Shown: positions 54,137 to 63,210, numbered from the stretch's first letter. The stretch is DNA of 64,000 nucleotides from an uncultured Deefgea sp. (GCF_947072475.1 NZ_CAMTIA010000010.1:1-64000), one strand, 5' to 3'. The notes: generated from the letters alone by a model not told the origin. Translations and numbers: made by a program.

Positions 54137-54371
54137 CAGTTACACCTCAATTCGCTTTATTGCTCGACATGGTACGCGTCCACGCTCGCCATAGGGAAAT
54201 TCAACACGCATTTTATGCGCTGATTTACGCGGCAAAGCGCATTTTTAACGCTTTTGCGCTCCCATTCACCAACAATAGCGAATCCGCATCGAGCCGCGAG
54301 CCAAAAACACCGCCAGAGAGTCAACAATTCTCCGCGTTTTGTTAACTAAAACAACGACCTTAAAACCAAAT

Positions 54372-54404
54372 AAAAAAAGCACCGCAGCACATCATCTGCA
54401 GTGC
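54372..54404 (-). terminator. Terminator of the aminotransferase gene
   Basis: GCACCGCAG/CTGCAGTGC imperfect stem with an 8-base loop; on the minus strand a T7 run follows. It lies 22 bp after the stop codon. The 230 bp to its left show no gene. Confidence 0.8.
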
Positions 54405-54426
54405 CTTGTTGATGGCGAACTTAGAT

Positions 54427-55581
54427 TTATTTTTTGGCTAACACATTGCCCAATGCGTGTAGTAATAAAGCAATGTTTTCACGCCGCGCCGCATAGCCCA
54501 TCAAACCAATCCGCCAGGCTTTTCCGGCCAAAACACCAAGACCCGCACCGATCTCTAAATTATAGTCTTGCAGCAACTGGCTGCGCACCGCAGCATCATC
54601 CACCCCAGCAGGTATATATACTGCATTCAGTTGTGGCAAACGCGCCTCAGCAGGCACCACAAATTCAATGCCGAGTTTTTCTAAGCCATCGCGCAATTCA
54701 AGATGCATGGCGGCGTGCCGCGCCCAGGCGGCTTCTAAACCTTCTTCGGCCAATAAACGCAAAGACTCGTGCAGGGCATATAAAGTATTCACCGGTGCGG
54801 TATGGTGATAGCTGCGCTTGGCCCCGCTACCGTTTCCCCAATACGCCATCACCAAGGTTTGATCAAGAAACCAACTTTGCACCGGCGTTGTACGCGCTTT
54901 GAGTTTTTCTACTGCAGCCGCAGAAAACGATAATGGCGATAATCCCGGCACACACGATAAGCATTTTTGGCTACCAGAATAAATCGCGTCAATTCCCCAT
55001 TCATCAACGCGCAATTCAATGCCACCGAGCGACGTTACCGCATCCACAATACTCAAGCAGTTATATTGCTTGGCCAAAGCGCATAGCGCTTTAGCGTCTG
55101 ATCGCGCGCCGGTTGATGTTTCGGCGTGCACAAACGCCAAGAACTTCGCATCAGGATTGGCCTGCAGTGCAGCCTCTACGACCTTAGGATCGACCGGCAA
55201 TCCCCATTCGCTATCAACCAAAACCGCAATCGCCCCAACCCGCTCAACATTTTGCCGCATCCGCTCACCAAATACGCCATTGCGGCAAACGATGACTGTT
55301 TCGCCCGGCTCGACCAAGTTAACAAAACACGCCTCCATCCCAGCGGAACCCGGCGCAGAAACGGCCAAAGTCATTTCGTTTTGCGTTTGAAATGCATACT
55401 GCAACAACGATTTCACTTCATCCATCATGCCAACAAACATCGGATCTAAATGCCCTAGCGTTGGCTTGGCTTGTGCCGCCAATACCGAAGGATAAACATC
55501 AGAAGGCCCCGGCCCCATTAAGGTGCGTTGTGGAGGAAAAAAAGGCTGAATGCTGGGCTTAAGCAGTGTTGACATCGGCAT
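54427..55581 (-). CDS. Serine-pyruvate / alanine-glyoxylate aminotransferase family
   Basis: PLP-dependent class V aminotransferase, 384 aa. The start RTLMGPGPSDVYPSVLAAQ is typical of the AGXT group; SAPGSAGMEACFVNLVEPGE, VDAVTSLGGIELRVDEWGID and the PLP lysine in YSGSQKCLS follow. It interconverts alanine or serine with glyoxylate or pyruvate; phosphonate aminotransferase relatives are a less likely option. CGGAGTTTGTT precedes the ATG at 55581, favouring it over the longer frame. Single gene with its own terminator, divergent from the zinc-ribbon gene. Confidence 0.9.
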   Translation of the reverse strand: MPMSTLLKPSIQPFFPPQRTLMGPGPSDVYPSVLAAQAKPTLGHLDPMFVGMMDEVKSLLQYAFQTQNEMTLAVSAPGSAGMEACFVNLVEPGETVIVCRNGVFGERMRQNVERVGAIAVLVDSEWGLPVDPKVVEAALQANPDAKFLAFVHAETSTGARSDAKALCALAKQYNCLSIVDAVTSLGGIELRVDEWGIDAIYSGSQKCLSCVPGLSPLSFSAAAVEKLKARTTPVQSWFLDQTLVMAYWGNGSGAKRSYHHTAPVNTLYALHESLRLLAEEGLEAAWARHAAMHLELRDGLEKLGIEFVVPAEARLPQLNAVYIPAGVDDAAVRSQLLQDYNLEIGAGLGVLAGKAWRIGLMGYAARRENIALLLHALGNVLAKK

Positions 55582-55710
55582 AACAAACTCCGCTAGAATA
55601 AGTGATGGCCTATTATGGCTGGCTGTCGCCAAGCGGTCACGCCTTTGCCATCGGGCGTACTTATCTAAGACAGTTCGGCAAAAATAAGCACCGCTTTACA
55701 GGAATACACC

Positions 55711-56484
55711 ATGAATTGCACCGGATGCGGCGCGGCACTGCCCGTAGCCCAACTCGTTTGCAGCTATTGCGGCTTATACAATGCGGTTGATTTACTGGCC
55801 ATCCGCGATTTCAAAATACTCGCTGAGCACAGTGAATTACATTGCCCCAACGGCTGCGGTGATCTGCAACTCTTACAATTGGGTCTACAACAGACCACGG
55901 TTGGCCATTGCCCGAGTTGTAAAGGACTGCATTTTGCCCCCGGTGCACTGCCGATAGTGCTCGATCATGTGGCAGCGCAAGTTCGCGAAATCAATCATGG
56001 GCGAATTCGACAAATCATCATTGAGCGCATCAAACCTGAGGTTGTGCGCTACAAACCCTGCCCTGCTTGCAATAAAATGCTGAATCGCCGGGCTTTTAGT
56101 CGGCACATCGCGGTGATTGTCGATGAATGCCGCGAGCATGGGGTTTGGCTCGATGGCGGCGAATTGAGTATTTTGGCCGAATGGATGGAGGCCGGCGGTC
56201 AACAATATGTACTGGCTGAAACCGAACGCCAAGCCAGAATCAACGCCGCCAATGGCCAAGTCGATGCGATTGGCTACGCCGCCGACTCACCCCAGCCCAG
56301 CGCAACCACACAAAGCATCGACGATTTTTTCCGCTCACCCAAGCCCAATGCATCGTTTAGTGAGAATGTACCTGCATGGTGTGTTGGCGCCGTCTTAACC
56401 CTATTACTGTTATTTTTGCTTGGACTGAGCTGGCCGGTTTATTTACTGGCAGTCGCCACGGCTTGCGCTTGGCATTGGCGCTAG
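55711..56484 (+). CDS. Zinc-ribbon (zf-TFIIB-like) membrane protein
   Basis: Protein of 257 aa with several zinc-ribbon cysteine pairs: CTGCGAALP / CSYCGLY at the N-terminus, CPNGCGD / CPSCKGLHF near residue 50-73, and CPACNKMLNRRAF followed by DECREHGVWLDGGEL, the zf-TFIIB signature. The C-terminal 40 residues are a membrane anchor (WCVGAVLTLLLLFLLGLSWPVYLL). Function unknown; such proteins may be chaperone-like or regulatory. AGGAATACACC precedes the ATG. A 47-bp palindrome starts 16 bp after the stop. Confidence 0.8.
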   Translation: MNCTGCGAALPVAQLVCSYCGLYNAVDLLAIRDFKILAEHSELHCPNGCGDLQLLQLGLQQTTVGHCPSCKGLHFAPGALPIVLDHVAAQVREINHGRIRQIIIERIKPEVVRYKPCPACNKMLNRRAFSRHIAVIVDECREHGVWLDGGELSILAEWMEAGGQQYVLAETERQARINAANGQVDAIGYAADSPQPSATTQSIDDFFRSPKPNASFSENVPAWCVGAVLTLLLLFLLGLSWPVYLLAVATACAWHWR

Positions 56485-56499
56485 CCATTGTTTATTAAG

Positions 56500-56546
56500 G
56501 GTATATAGCTATAAGTACTTTACTTAAATGGCTAGCGAGTCATACC
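56500..56546. repeat. 47-bp palindromic element, copy 10
   Basis: GGTAT to ATACC in 47 bp; CTAG at 33-36, left counterpart degenerate (ATAA). The following 400 bp to 56948 show no gene or recognisable site. Confidence 0.7.
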
Positions 56547-56948
56547 CATAGCAATAATTCAAAACTTGCTCTTTTGTCTGCGCGGCTTAAATCGAAAGCA
56601 AAAACGCGATATCGGCATGAACTCTCTACCGTTAATCAGAAAGCCCGAGCCTACTCAGAACTGACATTGACTCGAATCTCCCTCACGGCGGGCATTTGCA
56701 GCCAAGCGTCTTTCAAATCCAAAGTATGTCGTAAGCATTATTACGACCGAAAAACAAATCAGCAACACCCGTGCGCCGCGATAAGTCGCTCATCACCACA
56801 AAACAACAAAGAAAGCTTGGTGAATTGCATTGTCAGCACGACATCACACGAAATTCAGAGCTCACCCGCCATGAGTGACCATCGGCCTTGAACACTGACA
56901 AGTGATCGGTAATATTACCAACTTCATTGACCTGCACCGGAGCTTCCC

Positions 56949-57617
56949 ATGCGTAATATCCTGATTGCTTTAGTTTTATCTGCCCCTGCTCTAGCGCAGG
57001 CCAATTTAGTACAAGATGCTAGTTTTGAAGAAACTGTCGTTGCGAATGGAACTTGGAGCGTCTTTTCCAGCGTGGGTATCGGTGGCGTCTGGAAAAGCAT
57101 CTCGGGCGCAGGGATTGAAATCCAACGCAACGTCACTGGTCCAGCATCTCATCTAGCCCAATTTGTAGAACTCGACAGCCATACTAATAGTGCAATGGCC
57201 CAATCGATCGGCACTGCAGCCGGTCAAAATTACAGTTTAAATTTTGATTTTACTGCTCGCCCCAACACCACCGTCGCCACCAATGGCTTACAAGCTTTTT
57301 GGGTTAATTCGCTCGGCGCTGGCGCAACATCCGCCAGTATTCTCGCAGCAGCAACAATGAGCAATATGATTGCCGATTTACACCCCAACGCCGTGGCTAG
57401 CAATACTTGGCAAACCTTCAGTCAAAACGTGGTCGGTAGCGGTACGGGTTATAGTTATTTAGTCTTTAAAGCCACCGGCACTTCCGATAGCTACGGCACT
57501 TATCTGGATAATGTCAGCGTGGCACCGGTTCCAGAACCAGAAACCTATGCTTTGATGGGTATCGGCTTAGTCGGCTTACTCGCGGCCCGCCGCCGGAAGT
57601 TACTTCAATCGCACTAA
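56949..57617 (+). CDS. PEP-CTERM sorting-domain exported protein
   Basis: Exported protein of 222 aa. A signal peptide (MRNILIALVLSAPALAQA) is followed by a beta-sandwich-like, Ser/Thr/Asn-rich domain (NLVQDASFEE, YLDNVSV) and ends with VPEPETYALMGIGLVGLLAARRRK, the PEP-CTERM signal: PEP motif, hydrophobic helix, basic tail. An exosortase (EpsH/XrtA type) would cleave and sort it; none is in the window. The family is linked to extracellular polysaccharide and biofilm. GGAGCTTCCC precedes the ATG, and a hairpin terminator follows. Confidence 0.92.
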   Translation: MRNILIALVLSAPALAQANLVQDASFEETVVANGTWSVFSSVGIGGVWKSISGAGIEIQRNVTGPASHLAQFVELDSHTNSAMAQSIGTAAGQNYSLNFDFTARPNTTVATNGLQAFWVNSLGAGATSASILAAATMSNMIADLHPNAVASNTWQTFSQNVVGSGTGYSYLVFKATGTSDSYGTYLDNVSVAPVPEPETYALMGIGLVGLLAARRRKLLQSH

Positions 57618-57680
57618 TTTGCATAAATCCACCTTCATTGCTTCACTTTTAATCTCACCATCCACACTGAATTAAATTTT

Positions 57681-57713
57681 ATGCCGCTCATTGCAATAAT
57701 GAGCGGCATTTTG
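57681..57713 (+). terminator. Hairpin terminator after the PEP-CTERM gene
   Basis: A perfect 12-bp stem ATGCCGCTCATT/AATGAGCGGCAT with a 5-base loop, then TTTTGT. The remaining gap to 57929 is AT-rich (CGTAT-TTTT-ATACG dyad at about 57819) and must hold the sbtA promoter. Confidence 0.8.
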
Positions 57714-57929
57714 TATTGCATTTTGCAGCGATCAATCGCATCAATACCCACAAAGTAAGGTGTAAATGAATTGAAATTCATCCCATCTAAAACATGCCTA
57801 TATCCTAATATTAACTACGTATTTTTATACGGTTGAATAGCGACAATATCCTTTGTTTTTATATGTTTTTTATTTTCTTAAAATGTAGTAAATTCGTAAA
57901 TATTGCCAATAAATAAGAAACATTCCTAC

Positions 57930-58868
57930 ATGCAAATCGATCCCGTTGTGCTGTTCTTCTTGCTTGGCTTAGCGGCTGGCTTGGCAAAATCAGATTTAAA
58001 ACTGCCTAGTGCTCTCTATGAAACACTCTCGGTTTTTTTATTGCTGGCCATCGGCATTAAGGGCGGCTTAATTCTCGCCAAACAACCGATTTTGACGCTA
58101 TTGCCACAAGCAGCGCTGGTCATCGCGATGGGGGCGCTGATTCCACTGCTGATTTATCCACTGCTGCGCACCAAACTCAGCCAAGTCGATGCCGCCAGTA
58201 TGGTGGCGCATTATGGCTCGGTGTCGGTCGTCACTTATGCCGTTGGCGTGGCTTTTCTGGCGCAAAAACAAATTAGCTTTGAACCCCAAACCACTTTATT
58301 TTTAGTATTGCTCGAAATGCCGGCGCTAATGATTGGCGTCGTACTCGCGCGACTCGGCCCCAATGCCGCCCAATCGGGTCATGGCTGGCGCAAACTATTG
58401 CATGAAGTCTTTCTTGGCAAAAGCATGGTGCTACTGATGGGCGGTTTACTCATCGGCGCGCTAGCTGGACCAGAGGGCATTAAGCCGCTTGATTTGTTGT
58501 ATATCGATTTATTCAAACCGGTATTAACGCTATTTTTACTCGAAATGGGCTTAGTGGTTGCCGGCAAAATGGGGATTTTACGCCAGCAAGGTTTGCTGGT
58601 CCTTAGTATCGGGATTGTGTTACCGCTACTGCTCAGCTGGGTCGGCATTGGTTTTGGCTTGTTAATGGGGCTCTCATTGGGCGGCTTAACCTTGATGGCG
58701 ATTTTGGCAGCCTCCGCTTCGTATATTGCAGCACCAGCGGCAATGCGCATGGCTTTACCCCAAGCCAATCCGGCATTATCGCTGGGTGCCGCACTGGGCG
58801 TGACGTTCCCGTTTAATATCCTGGTGGGCGTACCGCTCTATCATCAATTTGCTGGCTATGCCGCTTAA
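57930..58868 (+). CDS. sbtA: SbtA-like sodium-dependent bicarbonate permease
   Basis: Inner-membrane transporter of 312 aa with about ten hydrophobic helices in two inverted halves. IGIKGGLILAK, MVAHYGSVSVVTYAVGVAFL and SASYIAAPAAMRMALPQANPALSLG are SbtA (DUF897) signatures. In cyanobacteria it brings in bicarbonate with sodium; here it may feed anaplerotic carboxylases. No ribosome site is obvious; ATG 57930 begins the hydrophobic N-terminus, nine codons after the frame opens. The PII-like partner gene follows after 8 bp. Confidence 0.9.
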   Translation: MQIDPVVLFFLLGLAAGLAKSDLKLPSALYETLSVFLLLAIGIKGGLILAKQPILTLLPQAALVIAMGALIPLLIYPLLRTKLSQVDAASMVAHYGSVSVVTYAVGVAFLAQKQISFEPQTTLFLVLLEMPALMIGVVLARLGPNAAQSGHGWRKLLHEVFLGKSMVLLMGGLLIGALAGPEGIKPLDLLYIDLFKPVLTLFLLEMGLVVAGKMGILRQQGLLVLSIGIVLPLLLSWVGIGFGLLMGLSLGGLTLMAILAASASYIAAPAAMRMALPQANPALSLGAALGVTFPFNILVGVPLYHQFAGYAA

Positions 58869-58876
58869 GGACTGCA

Positions 58877-59179
58877 ATGACTTTCCATACTCGAACACTA
58901 CTGACCATCGTCGCCGAAGCGGTCCTTGAAAATGATTTAATTGCCCTATTTGAAGCCAAATCAATTCGTGGCTGGACAATTGTTGCCGCACGCGGCAATG
59001 GTGAGCATGGTGAAAAACATGGTAATTTTGATGCCAATGAAAATATTCAAATAGAGCTCATTATCGAAACTTACCAAGCCGAGCAATTAGCCCAAGCCGT
59101 GCATCATCAATTTGGCGCGCACTTCGCTTTGGTGCAATGGCTTAGTGAAGTTCGTGTACTGCGCGGCGAAAAATTTTAA
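58877..59179 (+). CDS. sbtB: SbtB-like PII-family regulator
   Basis: PII-like signalling protein of 100 aa that should bind SbtA and an adenine nucleotide to gate transport. Seen: the N-terminal strand RTLLTIVAEAVLENDLI, GWTIVAARGNGEHGEKHG at the T-loop base, and the second half IQIELIIETYQAEQLAQAV. The C-terminal CGPxGC redox loop of many cyanobacterial SbtB proteins is absent. AAGGACTGCA precedes the ATG and it lies 8 bp after sbtA, so an operon is near certain. After the stop are two hairpins (GGCTTTGC/GCAAAGCC, CCGCCGTA/TACGGCGG) without T-tracts. Confidence 0.85.
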   Translation: MTFHTRTLLTIVAEAVLENDLIALFEAKSIRGWTIVAARGNGEHGEKHGNFDANENIQIELIIETYQAEQLAQAVHHQFGAHFALVQWLSEVRVLRGEKF

Positions 59180-59419
59180 GTTCCGCCATAGCGTCATCAG
59201 TCACGGCTTTGCTTTTGGCAAAGCCAAAAAACCGCCGTAGCGATACGGCGGCGCGCTCAATATGATTAATTCAAGCCTATGGCCTGTTGACGTTTGGTCT
59301 GTTTTTAATCAATAACGCCGCTATTTTGACGTGAATCTTCGCAAAGCAGATGATACTTTTACTTTAAATCTGTTTCAAAACTGACCAACACAACGCCAAC
59401 CTGCTTGCTTTTTATCTCT

Positions 59420-60169
59420 ATGCCTAGAAATTTAATTTTTTATCTTGTGCTCTTTTTTGCTAGCCGCTGTTTTGCCGTACCCCAAGAGATCGAGCTGGCC
59501 AGCGGCGAATGGCCACCATTACTCGGTGCAAATCTGCCGCAGTATGGCTACGCCAGCCAAATCGTTAGCCGTGCTTTTGCGCTGGAAAATACTCAGGTTA
59601 AATATCGTTTTTACCCATGGAAAAGATCGCTCGATGAAGCGCGTCGCGGCAATGTGCAAGGCAGTTTGCTATGGATTGACAGTGCTGAACGACGACAAGA
59701 TTTTTTATATAGCCAAGCAGTTTATCGCAGCAAGGTCGTGCTGTTTTTTAATCGTGATCGACCCATTGATTGGTCACAGCTCGATGATTTAAAAGGTCGT
59801 CGACTGGGCATCACCCATGGCTACTATTACGGCGCAGCATTAAGCCAATTATTACTCCAGCAACAAGTGCTCAGCGACATTGGCAATAGCGATACACAAA
59901 ATTTTGCCAAACTACTCGCCAAGCGCGTTGATGGTTTTCCTTGCGAAGAAATGGTCGGCATGTATCTCATTCGCCATGCTTTAGGTAGCAAAGCGCTTGA
60001 ACAATTGAGTATCAGCGCACCCATGATTCATGAAGAACCCATGTATTTATTGATTAGTCGAAAAACACCCCATGCCGAGATGTTGCTGCAACGATTTAAT
60101 CGAGGCCTGGCAAAAATGCAAGCAAGCGGAGAATTAAACTCAATTTTAAGTTCCGCCCAGCAGCGCTAA
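59420..60169 (+). CDS. Periplasmic solute-binding protein (SBP_bac_3 type)
   Basis: Exported protein of 249 aa; the signal peptide ends ASRCFAVPQE. Family features: IELASGEWPPLLGANLPQYGY, FYPWKRSLDEARRGNVQGSLLW and LKGRRLGITHGYYYGAAL. As with the protein at 43503, no ABC permease is adjacent, so this may be an orphan or sensory binding protein. The ATG at 59420 starts a proper signal peptide; five codons upstream are in frame. The ligand is probably an amino acid or similar small polar compound. Confidence 0.85.
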   Translation: MPRNLIFYLVLFFASRCFAVPQEIELASGEWPPLLGANLPQYGYASQIVSRAFALENTQVKYRFYPWKRSLDEARRGNVQGSLLWIDSAERRQDFLYSQAVYRSKVVLFFNRDRPIDWSQLDDLKGRRLGITHGYYYGAALSQLLLQQQVLSDIGNSDTQNFAKLLAKRVDGFPCEEMVGMYLIRHALGSKALEQLSISAPMIHEEPMYLLISRKTPHAEMLLQRFNRGLAKMQASGELNSILSSAQQR

Positions 60170-60327
60170 CACCACGTCAGTGCGCGCCGCCAGGTCGCAG
60201 GGGGTGTTAGTATGGAGAACTACTCACCATCTGCACCTCTGCCCCGCCGTTTACTCCTCGCCTTACACAGCGCTCTGCGCCTCGTCGGTTCGACTAGCAT
60301 TCAGTGCTGCACATGCCCAAGGCTGTC

Positions 60328-61008
60328 ATGCTCCATGCTGTCCCGTTTGGCTATCAAGTCAAACAACTCCCCGTCGCTGTCGCTGGCGGGGCCGACCTTC
60401 ATATTCGTGCCTTACTCGATCGACAACAATTTTATGATCCTCTGGGCGAAGCTCAGGCAGCAGGGATTTCTGAAGCCTGCTGGCCTTTATTTGGTCAAAT
60501 TTGGCCTTCATCACAAAAGCTCGCCGATTTAATGCAAAGCTACGATTTAGCCGATCGCCGTGTACTCGAGATTGGCTGCGGTTTGGCACTAGCGAGTATG
60601 GTGATCCATCGCCGAATGGGCGATATTACCGCCAGCGATTGCCACCCCTTAACCGAGCAATTTCTAAATGCCAATTTACAACTCAACACCCTACCCAAAT
60701 TAAAATATTGCACCGGCAACTGGGGGCGTAGCAATCATGATTTAGGCGAGTTTGATCTGATTATTGGCAGCGACGTACTGTATGAACGCGGTCATCCTGA
60801 AGTATTAGCGGCATTTATCGATCAACATGCGGCCACCAAAGCCGAGGTTTTGATCATCGATCCCAATCGCAGCAATCGCAGCGCTTTTCATAAACAAATG
60901 GCCAGCCGGGGCTTTAGCCTGCACGAAACCATGCTCACCCAAGCACTGCATGACGGCAGCGCCTATCGTGGCCGACTACTGCAATATCTACGTTGTGAGC
61001 CGCAGTAA
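60328..61008 (+). CDS. Class I SAM-dependent methyltransferase
   Basis: Methyltransferase of 226 aa. Motif I is VLEIGCGLALASMVIHRR, with ASDCHPLTEQFLNANLQLN and FDLIIGSDVLYERGHPEVL further on, the latter resembling the protein-lysine methyltransferase group (Methyltransf_16). The target is unknown. Several starts are possible: GTG 60304, ATG 60313 and ATG 60328; the last has AAGG five bases before it and is chosen. The region 60170-60300 upstream shows no gene. Confidence 0.83.
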   Translation: MLHAVPFGYQVKQLPVAVAGGADLHIRALLDRQQFYDPLGEAQAAGISEACWPLFGQIWPSSQKLADLMQSYDLADRRVLEIGCGLALASMVIHRRMGDITASDCHPLTEQFLNANLQLNTLPKLKYCTGNWGRSNHDLGEFDLIIGSDVLYERGHPEVLAAFIDQHAATKAEVLIIDPNRSNRSAFHKQMASRGFSLHETMLTQALHDGSAYRGRLLQYLRCEPQ

Positions 61009-61082
61009 AAATAAGCCATTGGGAACAAAGCCATCAGGAATGGGTCTAGTAAAAAACCACTTTCACTTTATGAAGGCACACC

Positions 61083-62036
61083 ATGCAAGCCGAACAACAA
61101 CAAGCCATTCTCACCATTGCGCTGCTGGCCGCCTTTGCCGATGGCCATAATGATGAACGTGAACGCGAGCACATCCGAGGCTTGGCTCAATCTTTAGGCC
61201 AAGATAGCGGCATTGATTTAAGTCGCTTATATCAAGATGTTTTATTCAAACGCATTGACTTAGCCTCGGTGTGCCGCCAACTCAGCAGCGAAGCCGAGCG
61301 CCAGTTTGCCTATGAAATGGCGGTGTGCGTCTGCGATGCCGATGGCAGCACCAGCGCAGCAGAACAACAATTTTTAGCCGATCTTAAAACACGACTTGCG
61401 CTCAATAACCCGACAACGACGCTGTTTCAGCAAGAAGCAGATACCTTGGCCGCTGCCGCACAAAGCAGCGTACCGGTATTTAATCCTCAACCTAGCGAGC
61501 CAGCTGCCCGGCCTACGGTGGATCAAGCGGCCATTGATAGCAGTATTTTAAAATCAGCCATCCTCAATGGTGCGCTGGAAATACTGCCGCAAACTTGGGC
61601 CTCGGTAGCGATTATTCCATTGCAAATCAAAATGGTTTACAACATTGGCCAACGCTATGGCTACGAATTAGATCAAGGGCATATCCGCGAATTTTTATCC
61701 ACCGTTGGTGTCGGTTTAACTTCGCAATATCTCGAACAATTTGGCCGTAAACTGGTCGGTGGTTTGTTCGGTAAGGTTGGCGGTAAATGGGGCAAGACTT
61801 TAGGTGGCGCAGCAACCGGAATGGCTTTTTCTTTTGCCAGCACCTACGCCTTAGGGCAAGTCGCCAAACGCTATTACGCCGGTGGTCGCCAAATGAGTGC
61901 CGCTTTACTCCAGCAAAGCTTTACCGAAACACTGGCGCCTGCAAAAGATCTGCAAACAAAATACCTGCCAGAAATTCAGCAGCGAGCCAGTACGCTCAAT
62001 GCCACAGAAATCATGGCCTTAGTGAAAGGTAAATAA
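61083..62036 (+). CDS. TerB-like plus DUF697 (YcjF-type) protein
   Basis: Two-part protein of 317 aa. The N-terminal 120 residues are helical with TerB character (LAAFADGHNDEREREHIRGLA, VCDADGSTSAAEQQFL, an acidic possible metal site). From about residue 155 comes DUF697 (ILNGALEILPQTWASVAIIPLQIKMVYNIGQRYGYEL split here), with VGVGLTSQYLEQFGRKLVGG and a glycine-rich hydrophobic region that may dip into the membrane. Role unknown, perhaps envelope stress. AAGGCACACC precedes the ATG. A 47-bp palindrome begins three bases after the stop. Confidence 0.8.
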   Translation: MQAEQQQAILTIALLAAFADGHNDEREREHIRGLAQSLGQDSGIDLSRLYQDVLFKRIDLASVCRQLSSEAERQFAYEMAVCVCDADGSTSAAEQQFLADLKTRLALNNPTTTLFQQEADTLAAAAQSSVPVFNPQPSEPAARPTVDQAAIDSSILKSAILNGALEILPQTWASVAIIPLQIKMVYNIGQRYGYELDQGHIREFLSTVGVGLTSQYLEQFGRKLVGGLFGKVGGKWGKTLGGAATGMAFSFASTYALGQVAKRYYAGGRQMSAALLQQSFTETLAPAKDLQTKYLPEIQQRASTLNATEIMALVKGK

Positions 62037-62038
62037 AG

Positions 62039-62085
62039 GGTATATCATCGCAGCCTTTTTTTACAAAAGGCTGCATTGCAATACC
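62039..62085. repeat. 47-bp palindromic element, copy 11, with strong inner hairpin
   Basis: GGTAT to ATACC in 47 bp. Inside is a perfect 10-bp stem GCAGCCTTTT/AAAAGGCTGC with a 5-base loop, so this copy can double as a terminator. Outer symmetry extends to AAAGGGTAT/ATACCCTTT. Confidence 0.82.
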
Positions 62086-62089
62086 CTTT

Positions 62090-62538
62090 AATACCGCAGT
62101 GCTTCTAGTGTGAACTAAAACGAGGCTGAGCAATCTCTAATCGATCAGATCGCTGCGCTTAACAAGTCAAAACCACACCCAGCTGAATCATCATCAAAAG
62201 TACGCTTCAATCTCTTGCGATCGGCGTTCAATGCCAGCGCAAGCCGCACCATACTCATCAATCAATATCCTTTATATATTCAGAACAATCACCGCCTAGC
62301 CAATGCCTCGGCGGAATGAACACGTCGAATTTGAACGTTTCTCCCCCTCAAATCGACCATTGGGCTGAAGACAATAACAGTGTGAAATTTTTGCTTATGA
62401 TGGTTCATCCGCCGCCAAAAACGCAATGGACTACGGATAATGTGATGAAAATCACCTGAATTTGGGTATTTTTCTATAGCTTAATGGCATAGATAGTGTT
62501 TTGATTGCCCTTATCAATTTTTATGAAAGGAATACACC
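62090..62538. other. Intergenic region before the OmpA-like gene
   Basis: About 450 bp without a gene. Nothing beyond an AT-rich leader directly before the OmpA-like start was recognised. Confidence 0.5.
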
Positions 62539-63186
62539 ATGAAACGTGCTCTTTTACCTGCATTAGTTGCTTTCAGTTTAGTCGCAACTGGCTGCTCAAA
62601 CATGTCAAAAACAGAAAGTTCAGTGCTTGGTGCCCTCGGTGGCGCCGCCCTTGGCGCAGGGATTAGCAAAGCATCTAAAGGCAGCCACACTGGCCGCGAT
62701 GCGGCAATTGGTGCCGCTGCGGGCGCCTTAGGTGCTTACCTATGGTCATCAAATATGGAAAAACAACGCCTCGCCATGGAACAAGCGGCGCAAGGCACTG
62801 GCATTGAAGTCAGCAAAACCCCCAACAATGAATTGAAACTCGAAATCCCGGCAGATTTCTCATTTGCCGTCGGTAGCTCAACCATTAAACCAAGTATGCA
62901 GCCGATTCTCAATCGCTTGGCGCAAACATTAAATCAAAACCAATCAACACAAGTGCGCATTGTGGGCTACACCGACAATACCGGTAGCGATGCGATCAAT
63001 AATCCATTATCAGTCAATCGTGCCGCAGCAACGCGTAACTACCTCGCCAGCCAAGGCGTGGCCAGTCAACGTATGACCATTGATGGCATGGGCTCAAGCA
63101 ACCCAGTTGCCAGCAATAGCACCGCAGCTGGCCGTGCACAAAACCGCCGAGTTGAAATTTTTGTTGCCGAGCCCGCTCAGCAATAA
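62539..63186 (+). CDS. OmpA-family outer-membrane lipoprotein (YiaD-like)
   Basis: Lipoprotein of 215 aa; the signal ends LVATGC, a lipobox. Next comes a glycine-zipper hydrophobic segment (LGALGGAALGAGISKA, AIGAAAGALGAYLW), then the OmpA peptidoglycan-binding domain from about residue 95: FAVGSSTIKPSMQPILNRLA, VRIVGYTDNTGSDAINNPLS, NRAAATRNYL and QNRRVEIFV with the diaminopimelate-binding Asp/Arg. It anchors the outer membrane to the wall. AAAGGAATACACC precedes the ATG, and a terminator shared with ppiC follows. Confidence 0.93.
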   Translation: MKRALLPALVAFSLVATGCSNMSKTESSVLGALGGAALGAGISKASKGSHTGRDAAIGAAAGALGAYLWSSNMEKQRLAMEQAAQGTGIEVSKTPNNELKLEIPADFSFAVGSSTIKPSMQPILNRLAQTLNQNQSTQVRIVGYTDNTGSDAINNPLSVNRAAATRNYLASQGVASQRMTIDGMGSSNPVASNSTAAGRAQNRRVEIFVAEPAQQ

Positions 63187-63210
63187 TCATTGCCGCCGTC
63201 ATTGAGTACA

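Noticed and set aside
57712-57748. TGTAT...ATACC downstream of the PEP-CTERM gene
   Set aside because: The spacing is 37 bp rather than 47. It may be a deleted member, but it breaks the fixed-length rule.
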